The notes: generated by a model from the letters alone, not told the origin. 64,000 nt of DNA from Eopsaltria australis (GCA_034509425.1 JAVTVJ010000296.1:2535001-2599000); one strand, 5' to 3'. Shown: positions 32,866 to 45,060, numbered from the stretch's first letter. Program-made: numbers and translations.

Positions 32866-33622
32866 CAGAAGTGACCAAGTTCAAGGTTCTGCACCTGGAC
32901 TGGGGCAGCCCTTAGCATTACAACCTGGGGGTTGAAGGGATTGAAAGCAGCTGTGCCAAGAAGGATTTGAAGGTGTTGGTGGATGAAAGTCTGGACATCA
33001 CCTGGCAATGTGCACTGGCAGCCCAGAACACCAGATGTGTCCTGGGCTGCACCCAAAGCAGCTCAGGCAGCAGGTGAGGGAGGGGATTCCTCCCCCCTGC
33101 TTCATTCCCACGAGATCCCTCCTGCAGTTCTGCATCCAGCTCTGGGACCCCGACAGAAGGACATGGACCTGTTGGAGCAAGCCAACAGAGAAGACCATGG
33201 AGATGCTCCAGGGCTGGAGCCCCTCTGCTCTGCAGCCAGGCTGGGAGAGCTGGGGGTGCTCACCTGGAGAAGAGAAGGCTCCAGGGAGAGCTCAGAGCCC
33301 CTTGCAGGGCCTAAAGGGGCTCCAGGAGAGCTGGAGAGGGACTGGGGACAAGGGATGGAAGGACAGGACACAGGGAATGGCTTCCAGTGCCAGAGGGCAG
33401 GGATGGATGGGATATTGGAAAGGAATTCCTGGCTGGGAGGGTGGGGAGGCCCTGGCACAGGGTGCCCAGAGAAGCTGTGGCTGCCCCTGGATCCCTGGAA
33501 GTGTCCAAGGCCAGGTTGGACAGGGCTTGGAGCAGCCTGGGATAGTGGAAGGTATCTCTGCTCATTGCAGGAATTTTGGAAGGAGATGGCCTTTAACACA
33601 AACTTTTCCCTGATTCCATGAC
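32866..33622 (+). mobile_element. CR1 LINE, longest copy in window (ORF2 C-terminal part plus 3' end)
   Basis: About 750 bases in sense order: AGTGACCAAGTTCAAGGTTCTGCACC, CAATGTGCACTGGCAGCCCAGAA, GTGTCCTGGGCTGCACCCAAA, the ORF2 segment encoding FCIQLWDPDRR, AGGACATGGACCTGTTGGAG, ACCTGGAGAAGAGAAGGCTCC, GGATATTGGAAAGGAATTCC, then the common 3' block and GATTCCATGA. Frames are broken, so the 212- and 201-codon ORFs crossing it are shadows rather than genes. Confidence 0.95.
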
Positions 33623-33689
33623 CCTTCTGTGTCCCCATGGTAAATCACCCTGGCACAGCCCCTGCACTCTCACACAGGGATTAATGTGG

Positions 33690-34330
33690 CCCCATACAGA
33701 GCCTGCCTCGAATGGAGCCGCCGCCAAAAACAAGCTCATTTACACATATTTATCATCAAGAAAAAAAAACAGCCGCTCACTGATCCAGAACATTCATCTC
33801 TAAATATTTACAAAGCATTATTTATCCGAATAAAAGAGGCATTTTTCACTCAGCAGACCAGGCATATGGTAGCGGCGTGCGGCAGGAGACAAATTGCGCT
33901 GAGTAATTCTGAACAGATTTAATGCCAGCAATAATTATTTTTAATCAGACAGAAAGTTCCCTGGGTGATAACCCAACATGCAGCATTTGAAAGCAATTCC
34001 GTCGACCCGCGTTGTTGGATATTATTTGCTCAAATGTGCTTGTTGTGCCTTTTGGTACTTCAGTGCAACTTGCACCAGCCTTCCTATCTCCCTTGGGGAA
34101 GGGAAAAAAATAAAAGGGAGGGAAAAAAGCCACAAACTCCAAGCCCTCTGTCATTTATTTCAAGCATGTCTTTTAATTACAGCGCTGCATTTAGATAGTG
34201 TACAAAATATTCCGGGCTGGATGCCTGTTTAACAGACTCCCCAGTTGCTGCTTGAAGCTGCTCAGCAGAACACAGTATGAATCATTATGAAATCTCTCAC
34301 TTCAGTACCGGGGAAAATGGAGAACCAAAT
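33690..34330. promoter_or_regulatory. Candidate conserved enhancer-like block
   Basis: A 640-base single-copy block, largely AT-rich yet with CpG-bearing words spread through it: GAGCCGCCGCC, ATCCGAATAAAAG, GGTAGCGGCGTGCGGC, CCGTCGACCCGCG. Homeodomain-like words include CAATAATTATTTTTAATC near 33930, TTTAATTACAGCG near 34170 and GAATCATTATGAAATC near 34275. No transposon similarity and no coding signal. It begins 70 bases past the long CR1. Confidence 0.45.
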
Positions 34331-34600
34331 GTACTGATGGCAAACACTTTAAGAAAGAACGGCACAGGAGGAGGGATTTTGCTAGGCTTTGGTTTTTCAG
34401 GGGAGTTTTGGTAGATGCTACAGGTGAACACAGCAGGTTCCCAGCCCCAAATCACTCCCTGCTGTTCTGCAGGATGAGGTGTTTTGTGTCACCCACCTGT
34501 CACCGTGTCAACATGCCCACAAACACCCTCCCCAGAGGGTGTGTGACACTGGGAGAGCACAGCTGGAGACACAACAACCTTTGGTATCTCTTGCAGTCAA

Positions 34601-34765
34601 ATCATAGGTTCATAGAATGGTTTGGGTTGGAAGGACCTTAAAGCCCCTCTCATTTCACCCTCCTGCCATAGGCAGGGACACCTTCCACTATCCCCAGGTT
34701 GCTCCAAGCCCCGTCCAACCTGGCCTTGGACACTTCCAGGGATGGGGCATCACTTCTCCATAGCC
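34601..34765 (-). mobile_element. CR1 LINE 3' end fragment
   Basis: Reverse-complement CR1: ATCATAGGTTCATAGAATGG, TTTGGGTTGGAAGGACC, GGCAGGGACACCTTCCACTATCCCCAGG, CAACCTGGCCTTGGACACTTCC, CAGGGATGGGGCATC. Confidence 0.94.
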
Positions 34766-37700
34766 TTGAGACTGTGACCCAGTGCCACATTTGGGACATC
34801 TCTCAAGCCCCAGGCCATATCCAGGTCCCTCAGCAGTTATTTCCATCTGGGAAGGTGAAGAAACAGGATGGGCTGGAAACACAATCCCTGCACCAGACGA
34901 GGACACAGCCAGAGGTGAGCAGGGCAACACAAATGAGGCCAATGGCATATTAATGAGCAATAAGATCTACCTGGCAACAGCTCATCCATCTGCTGAATAA
35001 GCCCCTGTAACAAGCTTACCTGGGCTCTTTGTTCTGCCCTGGGAGGGGGCAGCAGCACCCAGAACCTCCCTGCCAGCCCTGGGCTCAACACTGATCCCCT
35101 GCCACCAGGAGAAGAGCAAATCCCCATACTCAGCCCTCAAAAGCAACAGCTCAGGAAAGATTAAGTTATGTTTCTGGCAGGGCTCAGGGTTTCCAAGTCC
35201 CCTGCAATTACAGTGACAATTACAGGGCTGCCAGTGGCTGCAGTCAGAGTCAGGGGAGCAGCGTGGGAGCTGCTGCAATTTGAGGGTTGGTTCGTGCAGT
35301 TTCCAGCCTTAGGGAATGGCAATTCCTGCTGGGGGGTGTAACCAACACCGGGACCTCATTGCCTAAACCTGCACTGACTGTGGGGGGTAATCCTGGCCCT
35401 GGCAAACCCACAGTTAAAGGTCAAGGATGCAGGAGGGATGAGGAAAAGCAGCCTGGAGGGAGCATGAGACAGCTTTCATTTCTGGCCCAGAAGAATATGA
35501 GCCCAGAAGGAAAATATTTTGGTCTCACAGATGCTCAGGGCATCAATCTCCTTGTCTCAAAGGAAAGTTATCCAAGGGAACCATGAACATCTACATCACC
35601 TGGGGATATCCGAGCGAAGATGTGTCTCAGAGCTTAAAACCTCCTCCAGGCGAGCTGAGGAGCTCAGAAAATCCTTTCCAGCCTCACTTGGGGGATCCAG
35701 CAGAGATTCCATAAAGACAGCTCCACTCCATTAATCCCCAAGGCTCTCCACATGTCTGTCAGCCTATTTCTAATAAACCAAAGGAGGAGGTGATCACCAA
35801 ATTCAGGAGTGCAGCTGATGAGAAGCAGGATTTTCATCTTCAATTGCAGGAGTGGCAACAAAACCCACCTTATTCAGCAAAATGCCTCCCCTGCACCTGA
35901 AAATTGCTCCAACCTGCTTCTAAACAGGATGGACATCGCTGATCCTCCACCTGCTTGCATTCAGGAAAGACAAATGGGATTTTGCTTTCATCCCTGGAGC
36001 ACACAGCCAGCACACACAGGTTGTTTCAGCAAGTGGAAAGCTCAAGGGGAATCATCTTGAAGTGCTGTTGTCAGGCTGAGAAGGTCTAGGGCTCAAGGCT
36101 TGATAGTGAGGATAATTCACACAGGAAAAAACCAGCACTGCTTCATCCCAAGTGCAGGAGGGGACTCTGGACTTGTTCTCCACCATGGCTGGTGGCAGGC
36201 CTGGGTGCTGGGATGCTCCTGGGGAGAATTTTGGGAGATGCTGGGAAGAACTTCCCATGAAACCCTGGGCTTGAGCGTAAGCATGCCCAGGAGACACTCA
36301 CCTGCCCATGCCAGCCCCAGCAGGGCCCTAGGCATGAGCCCTGCCAAAAACCTCCACCAACACTGACCATAAATTTCAGCCAAACCTCAGCCCCCTGGGC
36401 CTGATGATGGCTTTGCCATATTCCCAAGCAGATGAGTTTTGGGATGATGCTTGGATTTACCAGTGCTGAGCTCAGAGGTGAAATGACTGCTCCTTATTGT
36501 CAGCACCAAAGCTGTGCTCTCCCAGTGTTCCCAGCAGTTCATTATCCCTCCCACCCTCTCAGCCTCCTTGTCCTGCCATAATAAGGCAGGAGACAGAAGT
36601 CAAAGGCATCATTCCAGGGAAAGCTCTCAGGAACTGTTCATCAAACTTGCCCTTTTCTAATGAGAGTCATCTCATTTACATGCTCATTTAACGCTACACT
36701 CCACATCTAACAGCACATTCCAGCCACCTCCTTCCTTTACCTAAAAACCCATTTACAAAAAGCACCATTTCCCCTAAATCCTAATTAGGCCACTGTGACC
36801 CCACATAAGCCTCAGCAAACCCCTTTTGTGTCCAAGCAGCACAGGCTCCCAAAGGCTTTTCCAAACACCCTCATCACGAGGTTAATTCCAGCCCAACGAA
36901 TTAACAGTTCTGCGAGCTTCGTCTGATTAACAAAACCGAAATGCCTAGGGAAAAAAAACAGGGAAATCATTCCTGGGTCTGTTCCTGCTGCAGAACAAAC
37001 ACCCTTCTGCCCCAGGGGAGCCTCTCCCACCTCCCTCGCACGACCCTTTCCAAAATCTCAAGCATGGCTGGCAGCCCACAAACCTCCCTGCGAGGGCCTG
37101 TCCCAGAAAACACTGAGAGATTTATGATCCATCTGTCTGGAGGCTCTCAGGTTGCAGGAAATGCTCAGATTAACAGAGAAAAAAACAAACTTTTGCCCAT
37201 TTCTGGTCTGCTACCATAAGGTGCTAATGCAATGTTGTGGTTCCCGTGATAGGAGCAATATGCAGCAACTCAGAGTGGGTTTTGCCCACATATCCTCATC
37301 TGAGGCAGGGCTGAGCATCCCCCACCACGAGCATCTTCTGCTCATCAGCACAGGACCCTCACGAGCTCCTCTGTTCCTACAGCAGGGACCTTGCTGGGAT
37401 TAATGCTAATCCTGATACCCATCCAGCCTGGCACAAGGAGGCATTTTCAAATATTCCAGTATTAATATCAAATATAATATCAAATATTCCTCTTTTTTTT
37501 TAACAAATAGCATGGGCTAGGCATGGAAAACACAAATAAAGAATTCTGTGGTGCTATGAATAGTCCCTTCTCCTGTTACCAGGGGCTCAGGGTCACTGGG
37601 ATGTTGTGGATACAACTCAGGGAGCTCACAGTAACACACCCCCAAAGGGATTCCCCAGCTCTGCCCCCACTTTGCTGCTGGCAGAGAACAGCCCTGTCAG

Positions 37701-38589
37701 ATCTTTCATCAGTTTAACAAGCTCTGCCTCAAAATTCATTTTGAGGTCTTTCACCCCCAACAATCCTATTAGCCCCAGCAGTCCCAGGATCCCACAGCCA
37801 TGTGCTGATCCCCTCTCAGATTTATTCCTGCCCAGTTCAGACGTGGTTTTCTGCTGACATGGCCCTTCCAGTTAAATCAGTTTGCTTCCCTCCCTGGTGT
37901 TTACTCTCCCACTGTATTTATAGACAGGCATCACGTCCTCTCCCAACATCTCTGGCCAAAGACAGATGATATTTTTCAGCTCCTTGCCTAAAATAGGCCC
38001 TTTTCCCCTGCCCTCCCCAATGCCCCTGTGCTGCACCTGCTGTGATTTAAATTCACCCTTTTTGGGGACAAACACCAGAACTCTGTGGCACATTCCCAAA
38101 GAGGGCTGACCCAGCATTTAGCAGAGTCCTTAAATATTTTCTCATCTTTATTTTGCTTATTATACTTTAGGGTCACATTTTCCTTTTCCCCAGCAGCATC
38201 CCACATCAATGGCACATAGGGAATGCACCGAGGTCTTTGTTCCCCTTTTAATTTCCACTCACAAGCCCTCAGTTTAGCAGAAAATCTGCTTCATCTCCCA
38301 GATTCTTGAGCTCACCCTTGGCAATTTGACATTTTACATCACCCCTAACCCACCCCCTTGCTTTCACAGCCCCTCCTCAGTCCTCAATAGCAGCACTGAC
38401 CCTCAGACTCCCTCTGCAATCTCCTGCCAGCACACGGTCAGTGCTTTAGGGAAGGCAGGCAGACTCCAGATTGTATTTTCCTTGCCTAGAAGCTCTGCTC
38501 CCTTTCGAAGAAAAAAATCTGGTGACAGCAGGTTGGCCTGGCGTCATCTATGGCAAAATCCCATTTTCTAGTACCTGCTGGCAGCCAGC
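34766..38589. other. Unassigned flank, no gene supported
   Basis: Mostly unique sequence without recognised CR1. 36870-36950 has AGGTTAATTCC, AACGAATTAACAG and TCTGATTAACAAAACCG, and might be a small regulatory element. 37437-37490 is low-complexity AATATTCC/TAATATC sequence. All ORFs are short and domain-free. Confidence 0.4.
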
Positions 38590-39035
38590 AGGGGAAAAAA
38601 AAACAAGGGGGAGCATCCTCATAGCGAGTTCTCGTGCCGGGGATTTAATTTTCATAGAGCTCCTTAACTCCCCCAGCAGCAAGCTCGCTGCCCACACTTC
38701 ATAACTCCAATTATTCCTTCCATCCCCTTTCATCCCACGGCCTCCCAAGCCTTGCAATCTCAAGAAAATGAAATCATCTCGATGACTAGTTCTTTTTATC
38801 CCCTCATTTCAAGTATTTTCTGTTCTCCAGTCAGATGATACCACCTCTGACTTCTCTGTCCACAAAGGGCTACCTTAAGTATTTGATGTAAATGCTGCAG
38901 GGAGAAAAACTCGCTCCATTTGGGGTTATTATCTTGCCAGAATGCCATATATTATCCAGCAGTCTCCAGCCAAGCAGGGGGTCTGCTGTATCTCTGCATT
39001 ATCTTGTTTGGAGCACACAGATTGCTCAGTACGTG
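38590..39035. promoter_or_regulatory. Possible conserved non-coding element
   Basis: Single-copy block with GCGAGTTCTCGTGCCGGGG, GGATTTAATTTTCATAG, ACTCCAATTATTCC, AATCATCTCGATGACTAG and CATATATTATCCAGC. Repeat-free between an unassigned block and a poly-A/AG tract. Motif-based inference. Confidence 0.33.
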
Positions 39036-39112
39036 GTTGTCACCACAAAGAATACATGGGAAAAAAAGTAAATAGAAAGCATCCACTTAGGCTGCTGATA
39101 TTACCCTAGTGG

Positions 39113-39147
39113 AAAAAAAAAAAAAAGAAAAAGAAAAAAAAGAAAGG
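39113..39147. repeat. A-rich (A)n(G) low-complexity tract
   Basis: Fourteen A followed by GAAAAAGAAAAAAAAGAAAG. No element body is adjacent that would make it an obvious tail. Confidence 0.85.
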
Positions 39148-39379
39148 AGTGATTGCTAATGGCCCAGGATTCATTCTAAACACATAGAATGTCCCAAAGT
39201 CTGGCTTTGTTGTACTTGGGGCCGGTAATTCTCCATGTGGCTCTGCACACACGTGTGTGTCAGAAAGGGATGCTAAGTTTCAGAGCAAAAGGCAGAAAAC
39301 ATCAGAGCTGTCTGAAGAAATCAGGGGATGGTGCCTCTCATTGTGTTTCTTTCTGGAGCTCAGAAACCCCAAAGAGGCT

Positions 39380-39805
39380 GTGAAGGTGATCACAGGGCTG
39401 GAGCCTGCCTGGGAGGTGGGGCTGTTCAACCTGGAGAAGAGAAGGTCCCAGAGTGGCTTTAGAGACTTTTCCATTGCCTAAAGGGGCTCCAAGAGAGCTG
39501 GAGAGGGGCCTGGGACAAGGGATGGAGTGACAGGACAAGGGGAATGGATTTAAGCTCAAGAAGGGCAGGTCTAGATGAGATATTAGGAAAGAATTCTTCC
39601 TATGAGGGTACTGAGGACCTGGCACAGGGTGCCCAGAGAAGCTGTGGCTGCCCCTGGATCCCTGGAAGTGTGCAAGGCCAGGTGGGATGGGGCTTGAAGT
39701 AACCTGGGATAGTGGAAGGTGTCCCTGCCCATGGCAGGGGCTTGTAACAGGATGAGCTTTCAGAGACCCCTTCCAAGTCAAACCACCCTGTGATTCTGTG
39801 AATCT
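39380..39805 (+). mobile_element. CR1 LINE 3' fragment
   Basis: Sense order: ATCACAGGGCTGGAGCC, CAACCTGGAGAAGAGAAGG, GGGGCTCCAAGAGAGCTGG, GATGAGATATTAGGAAAGAATTC, CCTGGCACAGGGTGCCCAGAG, GATCCCTGGAAGTGTGC and the GATTCTGTGAATCTC end. Covers the ORF2 C-terminus and 3' UTR. Confidence 0.95.
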
Positions 39806-41627
39806 CAGTGTCTCAAAATCTCAGTGCTTCCAGCATGTTTAGGGTTGGCAAGTCCCCCGTTTTCAGGCCAAGGGGTAGAGGACAACCAAAGATGAACAGC
39901 ACTGGTGAGCTGAGATGCATCAGCATCAGCCGCATCCCCAGAAATTTAAAAGCTGCCTCCGTGCTCTCCACCACTATGGACAAGGACAAGTCCTGCTGAT
40001 TGGAGCAACATGGAGCCACTTGAGACAGAACTCACAGCTCCCTGCTGGAGAGGCATCAGGCAACGGGCACAGCTCCCTGGATTTTGTGTTTCTCAAGGGA
40101 AGGGACCCCACCAGCACCTCTGGTCTCTGGCAGGACACACCTCAGGGGACTTCACAGGGATTTTGTAACTACATCAGCCTGAGTCCTTTATAGACTTAAA
40201 GAGATAAGACATTTTTCATGGCCATGGTAATCAATTCTTCTGCTCAATTAGCCTTGCAGATCTAAGAAAATATGAATCTTTTTTTCTGGAGAGAAGAACC
40301 CAGCACTTCTGAGCACAGCTGTGCTCAAGGAGGCTCAACAGCAGCAGCAGCAGCAGCATGATGAGCACCAGCCCTTTGCCCTCCAGAGAGTGGCAGCACC
40401 CAGGTGCCAAGGGGGGCAATAAGGTGGGAGCAGAGGCAGATGGAGCCAAGATCCTGCCCTGGGGCTGCAGAGGTGTTCAGGTTATCCATGGAGGCAGCAG
40501 CACACAGTGCACACCCAGTGCCTGTCCCCAGCCAGCCACTCCTGAGCTTCACCCATCATTTGCCTTTGCTGGAGGGAATGACTCGGAAAAATCCATGTCC
40601 ACGTCCTCTGAGACCACAGCTGGGGACAGAGCTGGGGCTGCAGCAGGCTTAGTGCCAAGGGAAAGAGGGAAAGGGATCCAACATGCTGAGTATGAGCTGC
40701 CAGGGACAATTTCAAATGCAAAATAAATGCAGGAAAGTGCTTCTACTCCCTGCCTTGCTCCCTTCCTTGAGCTGGCTGGGCTTTGTAAATCTGTGTCCAT
40801 GCTCCTGGACAAGAGGCTGGGCCAGTGTGGTGTCTCCAGGAACGAGCAGCACAGTCAAGGTCTCAGAGCCCACTGTCCCCACCATGTCCCCAGGTCGTGG
40901 GTGGCTGCTCAGCCACCAGCCCCAAATGCAGCATCTTCTGGCAGAGCACAGCACCCATCACAGTCCCCTCTGCATGGCACAGAAATAGGGCAGAGGGGCA
41001 AAGGAGGGAAAACACTGGGAGTGGGGAGTGTGGGGGTGTTTGCCTGCTCCCAGACTTCTTACACCTTCCCCAGAAACATCTGGCAGTGGCCAGGACCAGT
41101 GCAAGGTGCTGGAGGAGACAGACAGGGGCTCAATCCTGCACAGCAGTGCTGAACATCCCCGTGAAGGGCTGATCTGATCCCTGCAGACGTGTGCACTCTG
41201 GTTTGATTTATCACAGATGATTCCTCTCTGTTTTCCCTCTCTCCCCATCTCCAGGAGCAGCTCTCTGGGAGGACAAACCTCAGCGTTGCCAGGTGTTCCT
41301 GAGGGAGCAGAGCTTCTGTCCTCATCCCTTGGATTCCCTGCAGGAGCTGCACAGGGGTCAGGGATTAGCAAAGGTCTGGGTCTGCAGGCGCCAGGCAGCC
41401 CAGGGGTTTCTATCCCTACTCCAAAGCCCGGCTTTGTACTCTCCTAATACCCTCCAGCAGCTCAGATCAGTGTTTCCCCTGGATCAAGGATATTTTACAG
41501 CCTCTGCTCCACAGCTTCCACTCCTCTGTGCCAACCTGGAGAGGTGCTGGCAACCCAAATCCTTCCTCTGTAGGAGATTTTGGTTCTCCTCTATTCATTA
41601 GTGACTTTACCATTTGCACACTCTGGT
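39806..41627. other. Unassigned sequence with a short (CAG)n
   Basis: No gene supported, although several 100-140 codon frames overlap on both strands; composition is GC-moderate and permissive. A pure (GCA)6-7 run is at 40338-40359 and is not in a recognisable coding frame. Confidence 0.4.
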
Positions 41628-41952
41628 CAAAAGAGGCTCCAGGAGAGCTGGAGAGGGACTGGGGACAAGGCATGGAAGGACAGGACAAGGGGCAATGTCT
41701 TCCCACTGCCAGAGGGCAGGGTTAGATGGGATATTGGAAAGGAATTCTCGGCTGTGAGGGTGGTGAGGCCCTGGCACAGGGTGCCCAGAGAAGCTGTGGC
41801 TGTCCCCAGATCCCTGGAAGTGTCCAAGGCCAGGCTGGATGGGGCTTGGAGCAAGCTGGGACAGTGGAAGGTGTCCCTGCCCATGGCAGGGGCATGGAAT
41901 TGGATGAGCTTTAAGGTTTTCCAACCCAAACTCTTCTGTGATTCTATGAAAT
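41628..41952 (+). mobile_element. CR1 LINE 3' fragment with ORF2 C-terminus
   Basis: Same subfamily as 39380 and 32866. One frame carries RSLEVSKARLDGAWSKLG, the CR1 ORF2 tail. The 3' end is intact: CAACCCAAACTCTTCTGTGATTCTATGAAATC. Confidence 0.95.
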
Positions 41953-42234
41953 CAGGAAGATTAATATCCCCACCAGTTCTTCCATTACCTATAACCATTG
42001 CAATTTCAAGTCCTTTCATATTCCACACAGGTTTGAACAGGTCATACCTCAGCCTCAGAAAATCTTGACATTGACTGGATCACCTTTCATCAAATCCGAC
42101 ACCTCCTCACCCCTGAAAATCCTACCTGAAAAACATTCAGTGCCCTGCCTATGTCACTCTCTCAGATAATTATCACCATCCCTGTGCCCCCCGAGCCAGG
42201 CCAGTGGGGCATCCCCATCCCTCTGTGCCACTGG

Positions 42235-42420
42235 TTTCAAAACCCTTGGATTAAATAATCCTGCATTTAGTTGGGAAATAATTGGTGCCACTCTGTTTGT
42301 GAGCGATTGCTTTTGGTAATGAAAGCCTCTGTTCCAACCCAATTAGCATGATACTCCAAAAAGGCAAAGGACAAAGCTCTGATAGCTCAGGGATAAAAAT
42401 AGTTAGTGGATTTGGATTGG
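42235..42420. promoter_or_regulatory. Possible conserved non-coding element
   Basis: Homeodomain-rich single-copy stretch between two CR1 copies: GGATTAAATAATCC, GGGAAATAATTGG, GAGCGATTGC, GGTAATGAAAG, CCCAATTAGCATG. Inference from motif content only. Confidence 0.3.
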
Positions 42421-42599
42421 AGGGGGGGAAAAAGGAGAAAAAAAAGTCACACAGACATCATAACCTTACAGCAGACCTTGCCCCAGCTGTGGAATCCTGG
42501 ACTGAGTGGAGAGAGGATTCACCTGAGGATGCTGTAAAAAGACTTTGAACCCTGTAGCAGGGATTTATCCCACATCATTCCTACTGGGATATGAAACAG

Positions 42600-42961
42600 C
42601 AACTGAGAGGAGACCTCATTGACCTCATTGCTGCCTTCAACATCCTCCCAAGGAGAAGCAGAGGGGCAGCACCACCTCTTCACTCTCATGAGTGACAGGA
42701 TCTGATGGAATGGCTGGAGCTGAATCAGGGGAGATTTGGGTATCAGGAAAATATTTTCCATCCTGGGTGGGGGTGGTGGGACACTGGGAATGGGAATGGT
42801 CAGGGAATGGGCACAGTCCCGAGGCTGACAGAGCTCCAGGAGGGTTTGGACACCGCTCTCAAGGGCAGGGTGGGATTGTTGGGGTGTCTGTGCAGGGCCA
42901 GGAGCTGGGCTCTGATCCTTGTGTGTCCCTCCCAGCTCCGGATATTCTGTGATTCCATGAA
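42600..42961 (+). mobile_element. CR1 LINE 3' fragment, 'GGATATTCTGTGATT' subfamily
   Basis: Sense order: TGAGAGGAGACCTCATTG, GGCAGCACCACCTCTTCACTCTC, GAGTGACAGGATCTGATGG, GGTTTGGACACCGCTCTCAAGG, TGTGCAGGGCCAGGAGC and CCGGATATTCTGTGATTCC. It is the same subfamily as the minus copies at 27381 and 28131. Confidence 0.95.
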
Positions 42962-43069
42962 ATGCCTTCTCCAGGCACCCTGCCCTGAGGGCTATCCCTG
43001 CAAATAAAGAAGGGAGGTGAACTTCTAAACCCCCTCAGGCTCCAGCTCTCACCCAGGGCTGCCAAACCT

Positions 43070-43190
43070 GCATTTCCAGGGGGTTATCGGGCTGTAATCC
43101 CAGCTGCAATCCTGGCTGCTTTGCATAATGGCTTGCATTACATGTAATCCATGCACTAATTCGCTCTGAGCAGGAGCCAGAGCTGATATT
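43070..43190. promoter_or_regulatory. Possible regulatory patch with two TAATCC words
   Basis: Contains CTGTAATCCC and ACATGTAATCC (bicoid/OTX-type TAATCC), plus CTTTGCATAATGG (octamer-like). Short and between CR1 copies. Weak. Confidence 0.25.
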
Positions 43191-43303
43191 GGACTGTTTT
43201 CCTTGGAAAAACCACTCGGCCTGCTGCTGGTGGGGCCTCAGAACAGGCCTAGGGGGCTGCCCCCACAAAATAAACCAAACCTGGGGGGTTCTGAGTGAAA
43301 ACT

Positions 43304-43450
43304 GGCATCCCTGGGAGTGTTCAAGGCCAGGCTGGATGAGTTTTGGAGCAGCCTGGTCTGGTGGGAAGTGCCCCTGCCCATGGCAAGGGTGTTGGAACGA
43401 GATGGGCTTTAAATTCCCTTCCAAGCCAAACTGTTGTAGGATTCTATATA
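43304..43450 (+). mobile_element. CR1 LINE 3' end fragment
   Basis: Sense end: GGCATCCCTGGGAGTGTTC, AAGGCCAGGCTGGATGAG, GGAGCAGCCTGGTCTGGTGG, GGCTTTAAATTCCCTTCCAAGCC, GATTCTATATA. Confidence 0.93.
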
Positions 43451-43546
43451 ACAATTATGCAATGTAAATGCGCATTTGGGATGCTAATATATGGCTACAC
43501 AGCACACAGACCACGTACAGCAGACAGAGCATACATGACACAGAGG

Positions 43547-43622
43547 CAATATATAGCACAAAATATAGCACAAAACCAATATATACACATAATATATAGC
43601 ACATAAACAATATATAGCACAT
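43547..43622. repeat. Imperfect tandem ATATAGCACA repeat
   Basis: Five to six copies of an ATATAGCACA-like unit (CAATATATAGCACA, AATATAGCACA, ATATATAGCACA) directly downstream of a CR1 end. Low-complexity, irregular spacing. Confidence 0.75.
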
Positions 43623-44860
43623 TTCTGTGGCTGAGTGGAAGGATTTACACAGGGAAGGAGTTTGAAGGCTGGAGGGTGAGGGCAGACATTCCCCAGAGCA
43701 AACCCCAACCACAGGTCCAAGAGGATTCAGAGCAGAAATCCTAGGGGGGAAAAAAAAGCAGCAAATATAGCTAAAACCCCATCCGTGGCAAAATAAAACT
43801 GCCTGGATTTATGGATAGCATTTTAAATTAAAGGCTTTGCATAATGCACGGGGTTTGTGTTTCATTAGACTTGCAGCCAGGAGCAGGAGAAAGTCGTGGC
43901 AAGAGGGAAGAAGGGGAGGACACAGCTCAAATTCCCGACCCTGCCCACCTCCCATCCGGGCTGGGAATGTGAGGAACATCATCCTAGTGTGAAACAAACG
44001 GGCTATGGATGATATGGGAATGGAGAGCAGGAGATGTGACCTGCTTTGAAAAACTTGTTATAGCTCTGAGATCTCCCTGTCCATGCCTGGGGGGCCAAAG
44101 CGCTGCTCCCACCACTCCTCCTTCACATCCACATCCAGCCTGGCTTTCCCCGGGCTGAAAGCAGATCTGTGTCTTCATAGCAAAGGTATTTGTACCAAAA
44201 GAACCCAAACAAACTCTCTGATGATCCCAGCAGGTCATTAGCACTTTACAACCTAAATTATCCCTGCCACCACCCACCCCCAGTTTCCCAATACTCCCGT
44301 GACATCTTGCTAAGATCGGCCGTGTTGGCTTTGTTCTGCTGATCCAGGACCAAGCAAAAACTTCTAGGCTAAAGAAAAAATTCTTCATTAAAGAGCTCAT
44401 TTGAAAATAACATCCCCCACGATTTTTACTGAGGGAATGTGTTTCACGTGGCGTTTCGCACACCATTAAAACTGAAGAATTTTTGACCAGCCAACAGTTT
44501 TGGTTGGGAGTATCTGATGTTTTGCTTATAGCTGTGTTTACTCCCGTGTGCCAGCTATTGCCATCTGGGAACAGCCTTTTACTACAGTGGATTTATCACA
44601 CAGAGAAATAAGCTCAGTTGTCAACTTCTCTAATAAAGATGAGAGGCGCAGTACACATCTAAAAGCAAAATGCTGTCCCATATTCCCTATTAGGCTGAAT
44701 ACTGTCAGGTTTCTCCTGTGTCTCTATTTGTGTTCCCTTCTCCCAGACATAATGAAAAAGGAACTGTGAGGCTGGAGGAAAAAAGGAGCAATGCTGCTTA
44801 ACCTGGAATGAAAAGTGATTTTTCTTTTTGCAAGGAAGCCCACTTGGTGAGTAGTTCAAA
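43623..44860. other. Unassigned sequence
   Basis: No gene. The middle (about 44380-44690) is repeat-free with CpG-bearing words (TTTCACGTGGCGTTTCGC, containing the E-box CACGTG) and might be regulatory. The 160-codon minus frame 43984-44466 has no recognisable domain. Confidence 0.35.
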
Positions 44861-45060
44861 GATATTAAATATAGGAAGAAATTCCTGGTTGTGAGGGTGG
44901 TGAGGCCCTGGCACAGGGTGCCCACAGAAGCTGTGGCTGCCCCTGGATCCCTGGAAGTGTCCAAGGCCAGGCTGGACAGGGCTTGGAGCAACCTGGGATA
45001 GTGGAAGGTGTCCCTGCCCATGGCAAGGGGTTGGAACAAGATTATCTTTAAGGCCCCAGT
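44861..45060 (+). mobile_element. CR1 LINE 3' fragment
   Basis: Sense block beginning GATATTAAATATAGGAAG, then GAGGGTGGTGAGGCCCTGG, CACAGGGTGCCCACAG, CCCCTGGATCCCTGG, AAGTGTCCAAGGCCAGGC, GGATAGTGGAAGGTGTCCC. Nearly identical to the matching parts of the copies at 33.4, 39.6 and 41.7 kb. Confidence 0.95.

Noticed and set aside
32983..33621. 212- and 201-codon ORFs at 33 kb
   Set aside because: They run through a decayed CR1 copy in mixed frames; the only real similarity is to CR1 ORF2 remnants.
37600..38230. Possible very old LINE in minus orientation
   Set aside because: A few words seemed reminiscent of an ancestral CR1, but I could not match an ordered series, so no feature is claimed.
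40338..40359. CAG repeat as a polyglutamine-coding tract
   Set aside because: Only six to seven units and no supported coding frame around it.
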